Below are positions 5,638 to 13,128 of a DNA stretch of 37,693 bases, one piece after another; the stretch's first letter is position 1; every line of letters starts with the position of its first letter. The stretch is taken from positions 1 through 37,693 of IMG/VR virus record IMGVR_UViG_3300042892_000537. One strand, 5' to 3'. The notes below the pieces were generated by a model that saw only the letters and a list, made by a program, of their open reading frames with translations, did no database searches and had not been told where the DNA came from. This DNA comes from a virus. The translations under genes were made by a program, and so were the position numbers.

Positions 5638-7047
5638 ATGCCACGTTTAAGTTTATGGCGCCCAAACAAGGGTAACGACTACAAGTTCTTTGATCAACGT
5701 ATGAGTGAGATGTTTACGGTTGGCGGAACAGATGTCTATATACATAAGTATCTTGGTCCAATTGACCAACCATTTACCAGCAATACTGAACCCGGTACCA
5801 CTGGCATCACCGCAATTCAAGATTTACTATTCTTAGAAAACCGCGATCGTAAGTATGATAGCGATGTATATAGTCTACGTGCTATGTATCGCATGAGTGA
5901 TAACGATTTTGATTTAACCCAATTTGGATTATTCCTAACTGGTGATACCTTGTTTATGACCTTTCACTTAAATGACATGGTTGAAACATTAGGACGTAAA
6001 TTAATGGTTGGCGATGTATTAGAACTCCCCCATCTGAAAGACCTATATCCATTAGATGAGGGCCTAGCAGTAGCACTTAAACAATATTATGTAGTACAGG
6101 ACAGCACCAGATCAGCTGAGGGATTCGCTCCAACTTGGTATCCACATTTATGGCGTATCAAAGTTGCACCATTGGTAGATAGTCAAGAATACAAAGATAT
6201 CATTGCACAGATTGCCGCCGGCGATAATACCACTGATTCAATTCAAAGTGTACTAAGCACCTACGATAAATTAATCAGCATCAACGATGCTATCGTACAA
6301 CGTGCAGAACAAGATGTTCCGGCTAGCGGATATGATACTAGCAGTATCTATGTTGTACCGGTTAATCCCGACGGATCGGCAGCAGACCCGGGTGCCTTAG
6401 ATGCTAGTGATATGAGTCCGGATGCTAGTGATACAGCCAACGACGCTAGTGCGCAGACTTCAACATCAACATTAAAAGTCAAAGGGTATTTGACCAGTGA
6501 TGCGTTACCACCAAATGGTGCAACTGTAGCCGCAGGAATTGGATTCCCATCAGGACCAGGAGTAGGTGATTTCTACCTACGTTTAGATTATGTACCTAAT
6601 AGACTATTCCGTTACGATGGCCGTCGTTGGGTCGCTGTAGAGGACGCTGTGAGAACAAACTTAACACCGGGTGCGGCTAACAAAACTCAACTTAGCAGTT
6701 TCATTAATGACACAAATGCCAATTACAGTAATGCATTAGGCTATGATGCTATACGTGTTGCTAACCCATACACACCGCCAGCTAACTCACATACTACATC
6801 ATTTACATTAAGCAGTGAAAGTGTTATTACTAACATTCCTTACAGAAGCACCTATGGCGTTAAAACTTTGGTAAACAGTCATATTGTACCTAACACAATG
6901 TCTAATTCTAGTGGCAATGTTGGATTTGCATTAACTACTGCAAACATCTTAGCCATTGGCAGTTTGTTAGAATACACTGTTTATGCTAATGTAAGACTTG
7001 AACGACAAAGCCTAAGTCAGGCTCTTAGACCAACGGCGGATAACTAA
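5638..7047 (+). CDS. 14: Neck protein (gp14-like)
   Basis: This is the second neck protein, which with gp13 completes the head after packaging and provides the tail attachment site. The N-terminal half is strongly diagnostic of the T4 gp14 family: KGNDYKFFDQRMSEMFTVGG, VYIHKYLGP, then IQDLLFLENRDRKYD, FDLTQFGLFL, LELPHLKDLYPLDEG, YYVVQDSTRSAEGFAPTWYP and LVDSQEYKDI. The protein has 469 residues against 256 in T4. The extra C-terminal part has a low-complexity Asp/Ala/Ser segment near residues 240-280 and then a domain with FYLRLDYVPNRLFRYDGRRW. From memory, marine T4-like phages also have this extension. The stop overlaps the gp15 start by one base (TAATG), so translation is probably coupled. 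Confidence 0.93.
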   Translation: MPRLSLWRPNKGNDYKFFDQRMSEMFTVGGTDVYIHKYLGPIDQPFTSNTEPGTTGITAIQDLLFLENRDRKYDSDVYSLRAMYRMSDNDFDLTQFGLFLTGDTLFMTFHLNDMVETLGRKLMVGDVLELPHLKDLYPLDEGLAVALKQYYVVQDSTRSAEGFAPTWYPHLWRIKVAPLVDSQEYKDIIAQIAAGDNTTDSIQSVLSTYDKLISINDAIVQRAEQDVPASGYDTSSIYVVPVNPDGSAADPGALDASDMSPDASDTANDASAQTSTSTLKVKGYLTSDALPPNGATVAAGIGFPSGPGVGDFYLRLDYVPNRLFRYDGRRWVAVEDAVRTNLTPGAANKTQLSSFINDTNANYSNALGYDAIRVANPYTPPANSHTTSFTLSSESVITNIPYRSTYGVKTLVNSHIVPNTMSNSSGNVGFALTTANILAIGSLLEYTVYANVRLERQSLSQALRPTADN

Positions 7048-8453
7048 TGGTAGCGCAACAACAATTTTTTTACGATGCTCAGATAGAGCGATTCCTTGCT
7101 CAGTTCATTCGCATGGTGTCAGGATTCCAAGTTGAGTTTGGAGCAGATCGTAGTGGTCACAAAACTCTACAACGAGTACCAGTATACTATGGTGACGGTA
7201 GTCGACAAGTAGCGGCCATTATTACCAATAATAGTACCAATGCAATGCCGGCGGTTCCTGCGATGACTGTTTTTATTAACGGTATCACCTATGATAGAGA
7301 TCGTGTGCAAGACCCAACATTTGTTGGTAAAATGAATATACGACAAAAATATTATAACGAAAACACAATGGAATATGAAAATCGTCAAGGTAATGCATTT
7401 ACCATTGAACGTAGTATGCCTGTTCCTTATACTATCGACTTGAAATTAGATATTTGGACCAGCAATACTAAACAAAAATTACAACTATTAGAACAATTGA
7501 TCGTATTGTTTAATCCTGCATTAGAAATACAGTCAACTGATAACTATATTGATTGGACTAGTTTAAGTGTTGTTTATTTAGAAAGTCCGAGTTGGACTAG
7601 CCGACAAGTTCCAATTGGTACCGACAATCCAATTGATGTTGCTACCCTTACATTCAAACTTCCGGTATGGATTAGTCCTCCTGCCAAAGTTAAAAAACTT
7701 GGCGTCATACAAAAAATTGTTGCTAGTATTCATGACAGTCAGGGCGATCTTAACACTGATGTATATAGTGAAGCCAACCTAATGGGATATAGACAATACT
7801 TTACTCCAATGAGTTACGGAATATTACTGATTGGCAATCAATTAACTTTACTTAAAATGGAAGAAGTTGAGGATCCTAGAGAGCCCACATTAGATACTCC
7901 TGTCAAAGTAGGCACACCCGATATTTGGCGCAGTCTAGTCAATGTCTATGGTGCTTTAGAAAATGGCATTAGCCAAATACGATTATTACAAGATGACGGA
8001 CTTACTGAAGTAGTTGGCACTGTTAGTTATCACCCAACTGACGAAACTCTTTTAATATTCAATCCAGATATAGATACATACCCTGGTAATACCTTAGGCC
8101 CAATTAATGCTATTATTGATCCAATGAAAAATTCAGCAGTGACCTTGGCCAGTACAGCAACATCGGGCACACGATTTTTAATCTTAAATGATATTGGTAG
8201 CTTTGATAATCCAATTGGTGGCGGAGCACAAGCGTGGCGTGGTAGTGATGGTCAAGATTTAGTAGCCAATGCCAACGATATCATTGAATTTGATGGTACC
8301 CATTGGACTGTATCATTTGACAGCCAGTCTGATCAGACTGTACAATATGTAAGTAATCTAAATACTGGAACTCAATACAAATGGTATCTCAATCAGTGGG
8401 TGAAAAGCTGGGAAGGCGAGTACAAAGAAGGACTATGGACACTGGTGTTGTAG
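7047..8453 (+). CDS. 15: Tail sheath stabiliser / tail completion protein (gp15-like)
   Basis: gp15 caps the finished tail (terminal ring on tube and sheath) and binds the neck. The first 235 residues match the family: an N-terminal FFYDAQIERFLAQFIRMVSGFQVEF, then RVPVYYGDGSRQ, ITYDRDRVQDP, SMPVPYTIDLKLDIWTSNTK, QLLEQLIVLFNPALEIQS and ATLTFKLPVWISPPAKVKKLG. The protein has 468 residues while T4 gp15 has 272. The C-terminal extension ends in a WxxDG/KW-type repeat region (GTQYKWYLNQWVKSWEGEYK), which I also associate with marine phage versions. It is coupled to gp14 by TAATG and overlaps the NUDIX gene by 19 bases. Its position after gp14 repeats the T4 order. Confidence 0.9.
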   Translation: MVAQQQFFYDAQIERFLAQFIRMVSGFQVEFGADRSGHKTLQRVPVYYGDGSRQVAAIITNNSTNAMPAVPAMTVFINGITYDRDRVQDPTFVGKMNIRQKYYNENTMEYENRQGNAFTIERSMPVPYTIDLKLDIWTSNTKQKLQLLEQLIVLFNPALEIQSTDNYIDWTSLSVVYLESPSWTSRQVPIGTDNPIDVATLTFKLPVWISPPAKVKKLGVIQKIVASIHDSQGDLNTDVYSEANLMGYRQYFTPMSYGILLIGNQLTLLKMEEVEDPREPTLDTPVKVGTPDIWRSLVNVYGALENGISQIRLLQDDGLTEVVGTVSYHPTDETLLIFNPDIDTYPGNTLGPINAIIDPMKNSAVTLASTATSGTRFLILNDIGSFDNPIGGGAQAWRGSDGQDLVANANDIIEFDGTHWTVSFDSQSDQTVQYVSNLNTGTQYKWYLNQWVKSWEGEYKEGLWTLVL

Positions 8454-8863
8454 AAAGTGTAGGTACGTTTATCTATTGTACTACAACCAAACGCTATCTA
8501 TTCCTATTAAGAAATTCAAGCAAGTATTCAGGCACCTGGGGATTAGTTGGCGGTAAAGTTGAAGCCAACGAATTAACTATTCAAAGCCTTATGCGTGAAA
8601 TACAAGAAGAGCTTGGTGGTACTATCCATGATCCAAAGATTATTCCTATAGAAAAATTTACCAGCGACAATGGTAATTTTACCTATCATACTTATATCAC
8701 CCCAGTAGACGAAGAGTTTGTACCTGTATTAAACAATGAACATCGTGGATATTGCTGGGTACATTTAGAAGATCATCCTAAACCCTTGCACCCAGGGGTG
8801 TGGCGTACTATTAATTTTTCAGCGGTAATTTCTAAGATTCGTACACTAGAACTAGTGTTATAG
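8435..8863 (+). CDS. NUDIX hydrolase
   Basis: A 142-residue NUDIX hydrolase, which cleaves a nucleoside diphosphate linked to another group. The complete NUDIX box is visible: G40, E46, R54-E55, E58-E59 and G61 in the spacing G-x5-E-x7-RE-x2-EE-x-G. The WGLVGGKVE context is typical. The substrate cannot be read from sequence; (d)NTPs, dinucleoside polyphosphates, NAD-type compounds or capped RNA are possible. The start chosen is the ATG at 8435, preceded by AAGAAGGA; an upstream ATG at 8381 lies deeper within gp15 and would add 18 residues unlike the family. It overlaps the end of gp15 and shares its late promoter, so it is probably made late. Its stop overlaps that of the convergent gene by 6 bases. 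Confidence 0.9.
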   Translation: MDTGVVESVGTFIYCTTTKRYLFLLRNSSKYSGTWGLVGGKVEANELTIQSLMREIQEELGGTIHDPKIIPIEKFTSDNGNFTYHTYITPVDEEFVPVLNNEHRGYCWVHLEDHPKPLHPGVWRTINFSAVISKIRTLELVL

Positions 8864-9595
8864 ATCTGCTTCTAAAACAAAATCTCTATAACTAATTTGT
8901 CTTAGGTTAGGACAGTATTTCCAATCTTCAGGAATACTAGCTGATCCTTGATCTGACACGTGTATAAACTCTACATCATTGTATACTTTGAATATTGTAG
9001 CTTGATTTGCAAACCATTTATCATCATTGATTTGAAAGTGTAAGTCTGTATATCCAGGAGTATTTGCATAAACGTTATTATTCATGCCCGGAGTGTCTTG
9101 GCCGTCGAATCCCAGTAGATAAACTTTTTTATGTCCATCAAATGCAGCAATGTATATAGCAGTTGATCCTGAATCACCATATGGGTCATGTGGAATAAGA
9201 TAGAATTTTTTAGGGAACTCTAAACTAATATCTACTCTAGAATAAACAATATTATTGTCAGTGTATCCGCTGTCAACAACTTCTTTGGCCATGATACGAT
9301 CTGTCACTACTAGAAAGTCTGGAGTATAATCTCTATAAAATGCATTACATCCATAGGTTTGAACTGTGTCGGCTCCTAGCAATCCGCTTTTCTTAGCCAT
9401 TAGATGTCTGACATCAAAATCTAATCGACTAACGCCATTGCCAAATACCACTGCACGATTGCTAATCTGATTGTTAATAACGTTATTAGGCACATGTTCA
9501 GTTGTTGATGTCCATGCACCATCTACGTAACTTCTCTCCGATATAATATCTTCACCGGAGTAATTTTTTCGATACTTTTTAAGTAAATTTAACAT
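8858..9595 (-). CDS. Rossmann-type protein resembling DUF115/GT42 glycosyltransferases
   Basis: A 245-residue protein. Three motifs recall the fold shared by DUF115/MAF-type proteins and GT42 sialyltransferases. The first is VVFGNGVSRLDFD (GNG at 52-54). The second is YGCNAFYRDYTPDFLVVTD (CN at 83-84). The third is DSGSTAIYIAAFDGHKKVYLLGFDG (SG at 142-143, LGFDG at 160-164). In those families the GNG and SG motifs contribute to nucleotide-sugar or nucleotide binding. A role in modifying a sugar on the virion or host surface fits its place just downstream of an adhesin gene (13-base gap), with AAGGCTGAAG before the ATG. This is inference from motif order; a non-enzymatic relative is possible. 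It shares the late promoter at 12544-12551. Confidence 0.6.
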   Translation of the reverse strand: MLNLLKKYRKNYSGEDIISERSYVDGAWTSTTEHVPNNVINNQISNRAVVFGNGVSRLDFDVRHLMAKKSGLLGADTVQTYGCNAFYRDYTPDFLVVTDRIMAKEVVDSGYTDNNIVYSRVDISLEFPKKFYLIPHDPYGDSGSTAIYIAAFDGHKKVYLLGFDGQDTPGMNNNVYANTPGYTDLHFQINDDKWFANQATIFKVYNDVEFIHVSDQGSASIPEDWKYCPNLRQISYRDFVLEADL

Positions 9596-9608
9596 CTATG
9601 CTTCAGCC

Positions 9609-12458
9609 TTATGATGCAATGTAATTTGGTTGTACTTTAACGTTGGCCCACGCTGTACCAGCATTTGGAATTAACCATAGTGAACACTGCCATGGACTTG
9701 ATGTTTGGTCTACGTTGGCAGCCAATACACCCATGGTGTTGCCATTATTAACAATACCGTAGGTTGTTACCCACGCACTTGTAGTGTTTTGTACTAGCAG
9801 TGCTTCCATAGCTTGTACGTTTGCTGTGCCGCCTTGTTTTACTGAAACAATATATTTTGCTGTGGTATACGTATTCGCTGAGAACCTATCTAACAATGTT
9901 AAGTCGGCAGCACTGGTTACGTTTGCTGGTGCAACATTATTGTAGATAATTTTTACACCGTTGAATATAACTTCGTTCGTGCTGTTAACCATAATTCTGT
10001 CAACAGATCCGGCAGCTGCGTTACCAGTTTGTACGTTTGCCCAGTTAGTGTTTGTATCAAATACAGTATAACCAGATGCAATTGAAGATACAGTGGCAGT
10101 TGTTGTTAATCTACGTACATCGATCACGTCACCTGTTGCTGGTGCTTCAGTGAATGTCAGTGTTGTACTTGCAATACTGTAAGCAGTAGTTGGGATCTGT
10201 ACGATACCGTTGATTGATACGATAGTGCCTGCGGATGTTGAAGCAGCACCAAGTGTAAACGCTACTGTACTACCATCACCGTTAAATGCATCTGTAGCAA
10301 TAATTGTAAATGAGCTACCAGCTACACTCCATGTACCACCACTTGCTGCTGAGTAGTATTCTAGATTGTTTGTTGAACTGTTCAAACGTAACATACCTGG
10401 TACGTCAACGTTACCCGCTGTGCTTGGACGTTGTAGTGTAGTACCTACCGGAACAATAATACCACCAGTACCGTTAAATTGCGCAGTAATACCACTGGCT
10501 GGTGACGCATTACTACCGCCAATGCTTACTACGTCAATACCTGGAACTGCATAAATTAATGTTTGTGCACCAGTACCTTTAACTTGGAATCTAGCATCAA
10601 CTCCGCTGTTGTTACCATAGTTGATAACAGCACCTTTGGCCACGTTTAAGTTAGCATTAAAGCCAACACCACCGTTGACTTGGAATGCACCAGTTGTTGG
10701 ACTTGTTGTGTTTGTTGTTGGGATAACTTGAACGTTAGCTGCCAAGTGGTTAACCAACATGTATACGTTAGCGTCATTTGGGGCGTTAATAATAAATTTC
10801 AAATCACCGCCGGAGAATATATTAGTATTGGCTTGTAAACTACTGGTTGGGCGTATACCAATACCTGTAAAATATGCATCGCCCGGATAGAAAGCTGGTG
10901 AAGATGGATCAGCATGATTTTCACCAGCGATACCAACTCGTAATAGACCAGCAGCGTTTGACCCATTGTTCTGTATTAAAACCATTTCTGATTTTGATAA
11001 TGAACCAGTGCTGATATTTTGTATGCTGAGTCTTGCGAAGCCGTTTGCATTTGCAACTATCGCAACTTTGTCTTCTGGGTAAATGATGTTACCGTTTAGG
11101 TTTGCACCTACAGTAAGGCGCATACCATCTAATAGATTTAAGAAGCCGCCGCTTGGAATATATCCAGAACTCATTGTAACGTTAGATAGTGTTACAATAT
11201 TACCTGTTTTAATAGTACCATAAGTACCTGAAATATTGCCTGTAGATTCTGTTACGTTGCCAAATACTTCAAAGAAGCCTTCTGTACGGACACGACCAAA
11301 GTACATGGCTTTGTCAATACCATCAGCAAAGTAGTGAGCGCGAACACCTTGATCATTTAGCGAATCGCTTAATAATGGCGCACCGTTGGCTCCAGTATTT
11401 AATTCAATGATATTATCTTGAGTTCTTAATGTAACGCTGTCTACTGTTGTTGTAGAACCTCTAACAAACAAGTTACCGTCAATGATTACATTGGCGCCAA
11501 CATTTAAGTTTTTGTTAATGCCAACACCGCCTTTGAATACAACTGCGCCATTGTCTTCAAATGTTGAATCTGTAGTTGAATTAAATGTTGTTGTACCTGT
11601 AGCTGCACCAACACTTAATGTTGTTGCTGCACCAGCAAAGTTTAATGTAGTTGCTGTAGAGTTATATAAGTTTTGTGTTGATTGTGTGCCTACTACAGTT
11701 GGATTTCCAATTGTCAGTGTACCGCTGTTAGCACCTACGTTTAGTGTTGTAGCTGCTTGGAATGCATTAACTGTTGTAGCATTTGCGTTGAATACGTTTT
11801 GTGTTGATTGACTACCAACTACTGTTGGATTATTTAATACCAATGTTCCTGATGTAGCACCAATTGTGTTTAATGTACCAGCGCCAAATGCGTTAACGGT
11901 AGTTGCTGTGTCATCTAATAAATTAAACGATGTAGCATCTGTTCTAACGCTACCTACTGGGCCACCACTGATAAATGCATTAGCACGTACTGTCAAGCCA
12001 GATTGTACATCAACATTTGTACCAACTTGTACACTGTATGTGGTAATTAAGTTACCAAGACGAATGTTTGCGTATGTACTTGCCGCTACGTTACCGTAGG
12101 TTGTGCCTGCTTCTGTTGTACCTACTAAACGGAATTCTTTGTTGAACTCAGACCAAAATAGTGCTTGATTAGTTAAACTACCGCGATTAAATAATAGACC
12201 TAGGTCATATGTGTTAACACCTGAGAACGCATTATTTACAACGATCAACGGATCGTTAACATAGGTGTTAGTACTTGCGATAGTTGCGTACTGGCTAGTA
12301 CCTAAAACTGTTAAGTTCCCGCCAATAGTAACATCTGATGTTGTAGTTAGGTTACTGTTAAATAAACTACCTACGATAGACCCTGGAACAATCTTAGCAT
12401 TAGCATAGATGGTTGCATCAAGGATCTGATTATTCTTAATTCTGGTTAAAACTGACAT
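9609..12458 (-). CDS. Large tail-fibre / adhesin-like virion protein
   Basis: A 949-residue beta-rich protein, high in Thr, Asn, Gly and Val, without cysteines or membrane segments; it is typical of phage fibre proteins. The N-terminus has a GNLTVLG...STNTYVNDPLIVVN module (residues 45-125). It recurs within the protein around residues 318-400 and in the 211-residue gene at 25802-26437. Residues 186-295 are 42-residue tandem repeats. Near residues 670-790 there is an LNSSTNNLEYYSAASGGTW segment and then an FNGDGSTVAFTLG...VSINGIVQ...TLTFTEAPATGD...VR domain. This pair is shared with two other genes in the cluster. The start is the ATG at 12458 with GGAG 8 bases upstream. It is likely part of the host-recognition apparatus; exact position on the virion is unknown. 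Confidence 0.78.
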   Translation of the reverse strand: MSVLTRIKNNQILDATIYANAKIVPGSIVGSLFNSNLTTTSDVTIGGNLTVLGTSQYATIASTNTYVNDPLIVVNNAFSGVNTYDLGLLFNRGSLTNQALFWSEFNKEFRLVGTTEAGTTYGNVAASTYANIRLGNLITTYSVQVGTNVDVQSGLTVRANAFISGGPVGSVRTDATSFNLLDDTATTVNAFGAGTLNTIGATSGTLVLNNPTVVGSQSTQNVFNANATTVNAFQAATTLNVGANSGTLTIGNPTVVGTQSTQNLYNSTATTLNFAGAATTLSVGAATGTTTFNSTTDSTFEDNGAVVFKGGVGINKNLNVGANVIIDGNLFVRGSTTTVDSVTLRTQDNIIELNTGANGAPLLSDSLNDQGVRAHYFADGIDKAMYFGRVRTEGFFEVFGNVTESTGNISGTYGTIKTGNIVTLSNVTMSSGYIPSGGFLNLLDGMRLTVGANLNGNIIYPEDKVAIVANANGFARLSIQNISTGSLSKSEMVLIQNNGSNAAGLLRVGIAGENHADPSSPAFYPGDAYFTGIGIRPTSSLQANTNIFSGGDLKFIINAPNDANVYMLVNHLAANVQVIPTTNTTSPTTGAFQVNGGVGFNANLNVAKGAVINYGNNSGVDARFQVKGTGAQTLIYAVPGIDVVSIGGSNASPASGITAQFNGTGGIIVPVGTTLQRPSTAGNVDVPGMLRLNSSTNNLEYYSAASGGTWSVAGSSFTIIATDAFNGDGSTVAFTLGAASTSAGTIVSINGIVQIPTTAYSIASTTLTFTEAPATGDVIDVRRLTTTATVSSIASGYTVFDTNTNWANVQTGNAAAGSVDRIMVNSTNEVIFNGVKIIYNNVAPANVTSAADLTLLDRFSANTYTTAKYIVSVKQGGTANVQAMEALLVQNTTSAWVTTYGIVNNGNTMGVLAANVDQTSSPWQCSLWLIPNAGTAWANVKVQPNYIAS
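11574..11903 (-). repeat. 126-bp (42-residue) tandem repeats in the adhesin gene
   Basis: Residues 186-227 and 228-269 are two full units and 270-295 a partial third. Each begins TTVNAF or TTLNFA and contains (S)GTL...NPTVVG(S/T)QSTQN. The 42-residue period encodes a regular beta structure, probably a trimeric stalk segment. Such repeats commonly vary in copy number. Confidence 0.8.
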
Positions 12459-12543
12459 GGGTTTAGCTCCGCAATAATAATTATTACACTATTGTTACAG
12501 CCTGCGGTTCCATATCCCCTGGGGCTTACTGTGTGTTTAGTAG

Positions 12544-12551
12544 TATTTATA
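12544..12551 (-). promoter_or_regulatory. Late promoter of 949-residue adhesin and GT-like genes
   Basis: Exact TATAAATA on the minus strand. The predicted start near 12538 leaves an 80-base leader containing a CCCCTGGGG palindrome, a 12-base AT palindrome (12475-12486) and a CCGCA/TGCGG pair (12469-12473 with 12503-12507) that touches the ribosome binding site. Confidence 0.78.
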
Positions 12552-12565
12552 CCAAACTGAAAAAA

Positions 12566-13126
12566 CTATGCTGATAGAGCTAGAATATTTTGTGTTGCTA
12601 CATTGATATTGCTGACCGTAGCGGCTGTGGTAGCTAGTTTACCACCTAGAGTATTTTGATCTGTTTGTAGTGCTGAAGCTGTGTTCCAAACTTGTGTAGC
12701 AACTTCTGCCGCACTCGGAACTATTGCACCTGTGGTGTTGTAGGCATAGGCTAAACTGCTTACTGTGGCTTGAACTCCGCCACCTGATTGTACTGTGTAT
12801 GTAGAAACACTAACATTGTCGTTGTATAATACACCGGTTACTACTACTTGGTGTCTGACCAGTATCGACCAGCTGTTTGTTAAGAAATATAGATCCCCTG
12901 CATACACACCGCCACCTACGCTGTCGCCACCAATACCTCTAAGAGGAGGTAGATAACTAGAATTTTGACGACGTTGTAACCAACGTTTGCTTGCTGAGTA
13001 GATGTCTTGTTTAACACGGACTACAGGATATTGTGGGTTAAGGATGATCTGTTTGTTGTCACCATCAAAGGTAACTGCCATTGGATCTAGCAGGTCATCC
13101 CAAAACTGTATGTAGTTTGTTGACAC
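12566..13126 (-). CDS. Virion structural protein, fibre cluster
   Basis: A 186-residue protein starting with GTG at 13126, two bases after the stop of the 809-residue gene (TAATTGTG). It therefore probably depends on translation of that gene. The N-terminal half carries a pattern I know from many unrelated tailed phages: DIYSASKRWLQRRQNSSYLPPLRGIGGDSVGGG, followed by AGDLYFLTNSWSI and a VTGVLYND strand. The C-terminal third is an Ala/Thr-rich helical region (AAEVATQVWNTASALQTDQN). The function of this family is not established to my knowledge; it travels with fibre genes and is presumed structural. The N-terminus (MSTNYIQ) resembles that of its upstream neighbour (MTTNYVQ). Confidence 0.75.
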   Translation of the reverse strand: MSTNYIQFWDDLLDPMAVTFDGDNKQIILNPQYPVVRVKQDIYSASKRWLQRRQNSSYLPPLRGIGGDSVGGGVYAGDLYFLTNSWSILVRHQVVVTGVLYNDNVSVSTYTVQSGGGVQATVSSLAYAYNTTGAIVPSAAEVATQVWNTASALQTDQNTLGGKLATTAATVSNINVATQNILALSA

Positions 13127-13128
13127 AA

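Noticed and set aside
7058-7070. Run of T in gp15 (CAATTTTTTTAC) as another frameshift site
   Set aside because: There is no useful alternative frame after it and no stem at the right distance; gp15 continues normally.
11574-11903. Direct repeats considered as CRISPR
   Set aside because: Repeats are 126 bp, contiguous, in frame within a coding sequence and lack spacers; they are protein repeats.
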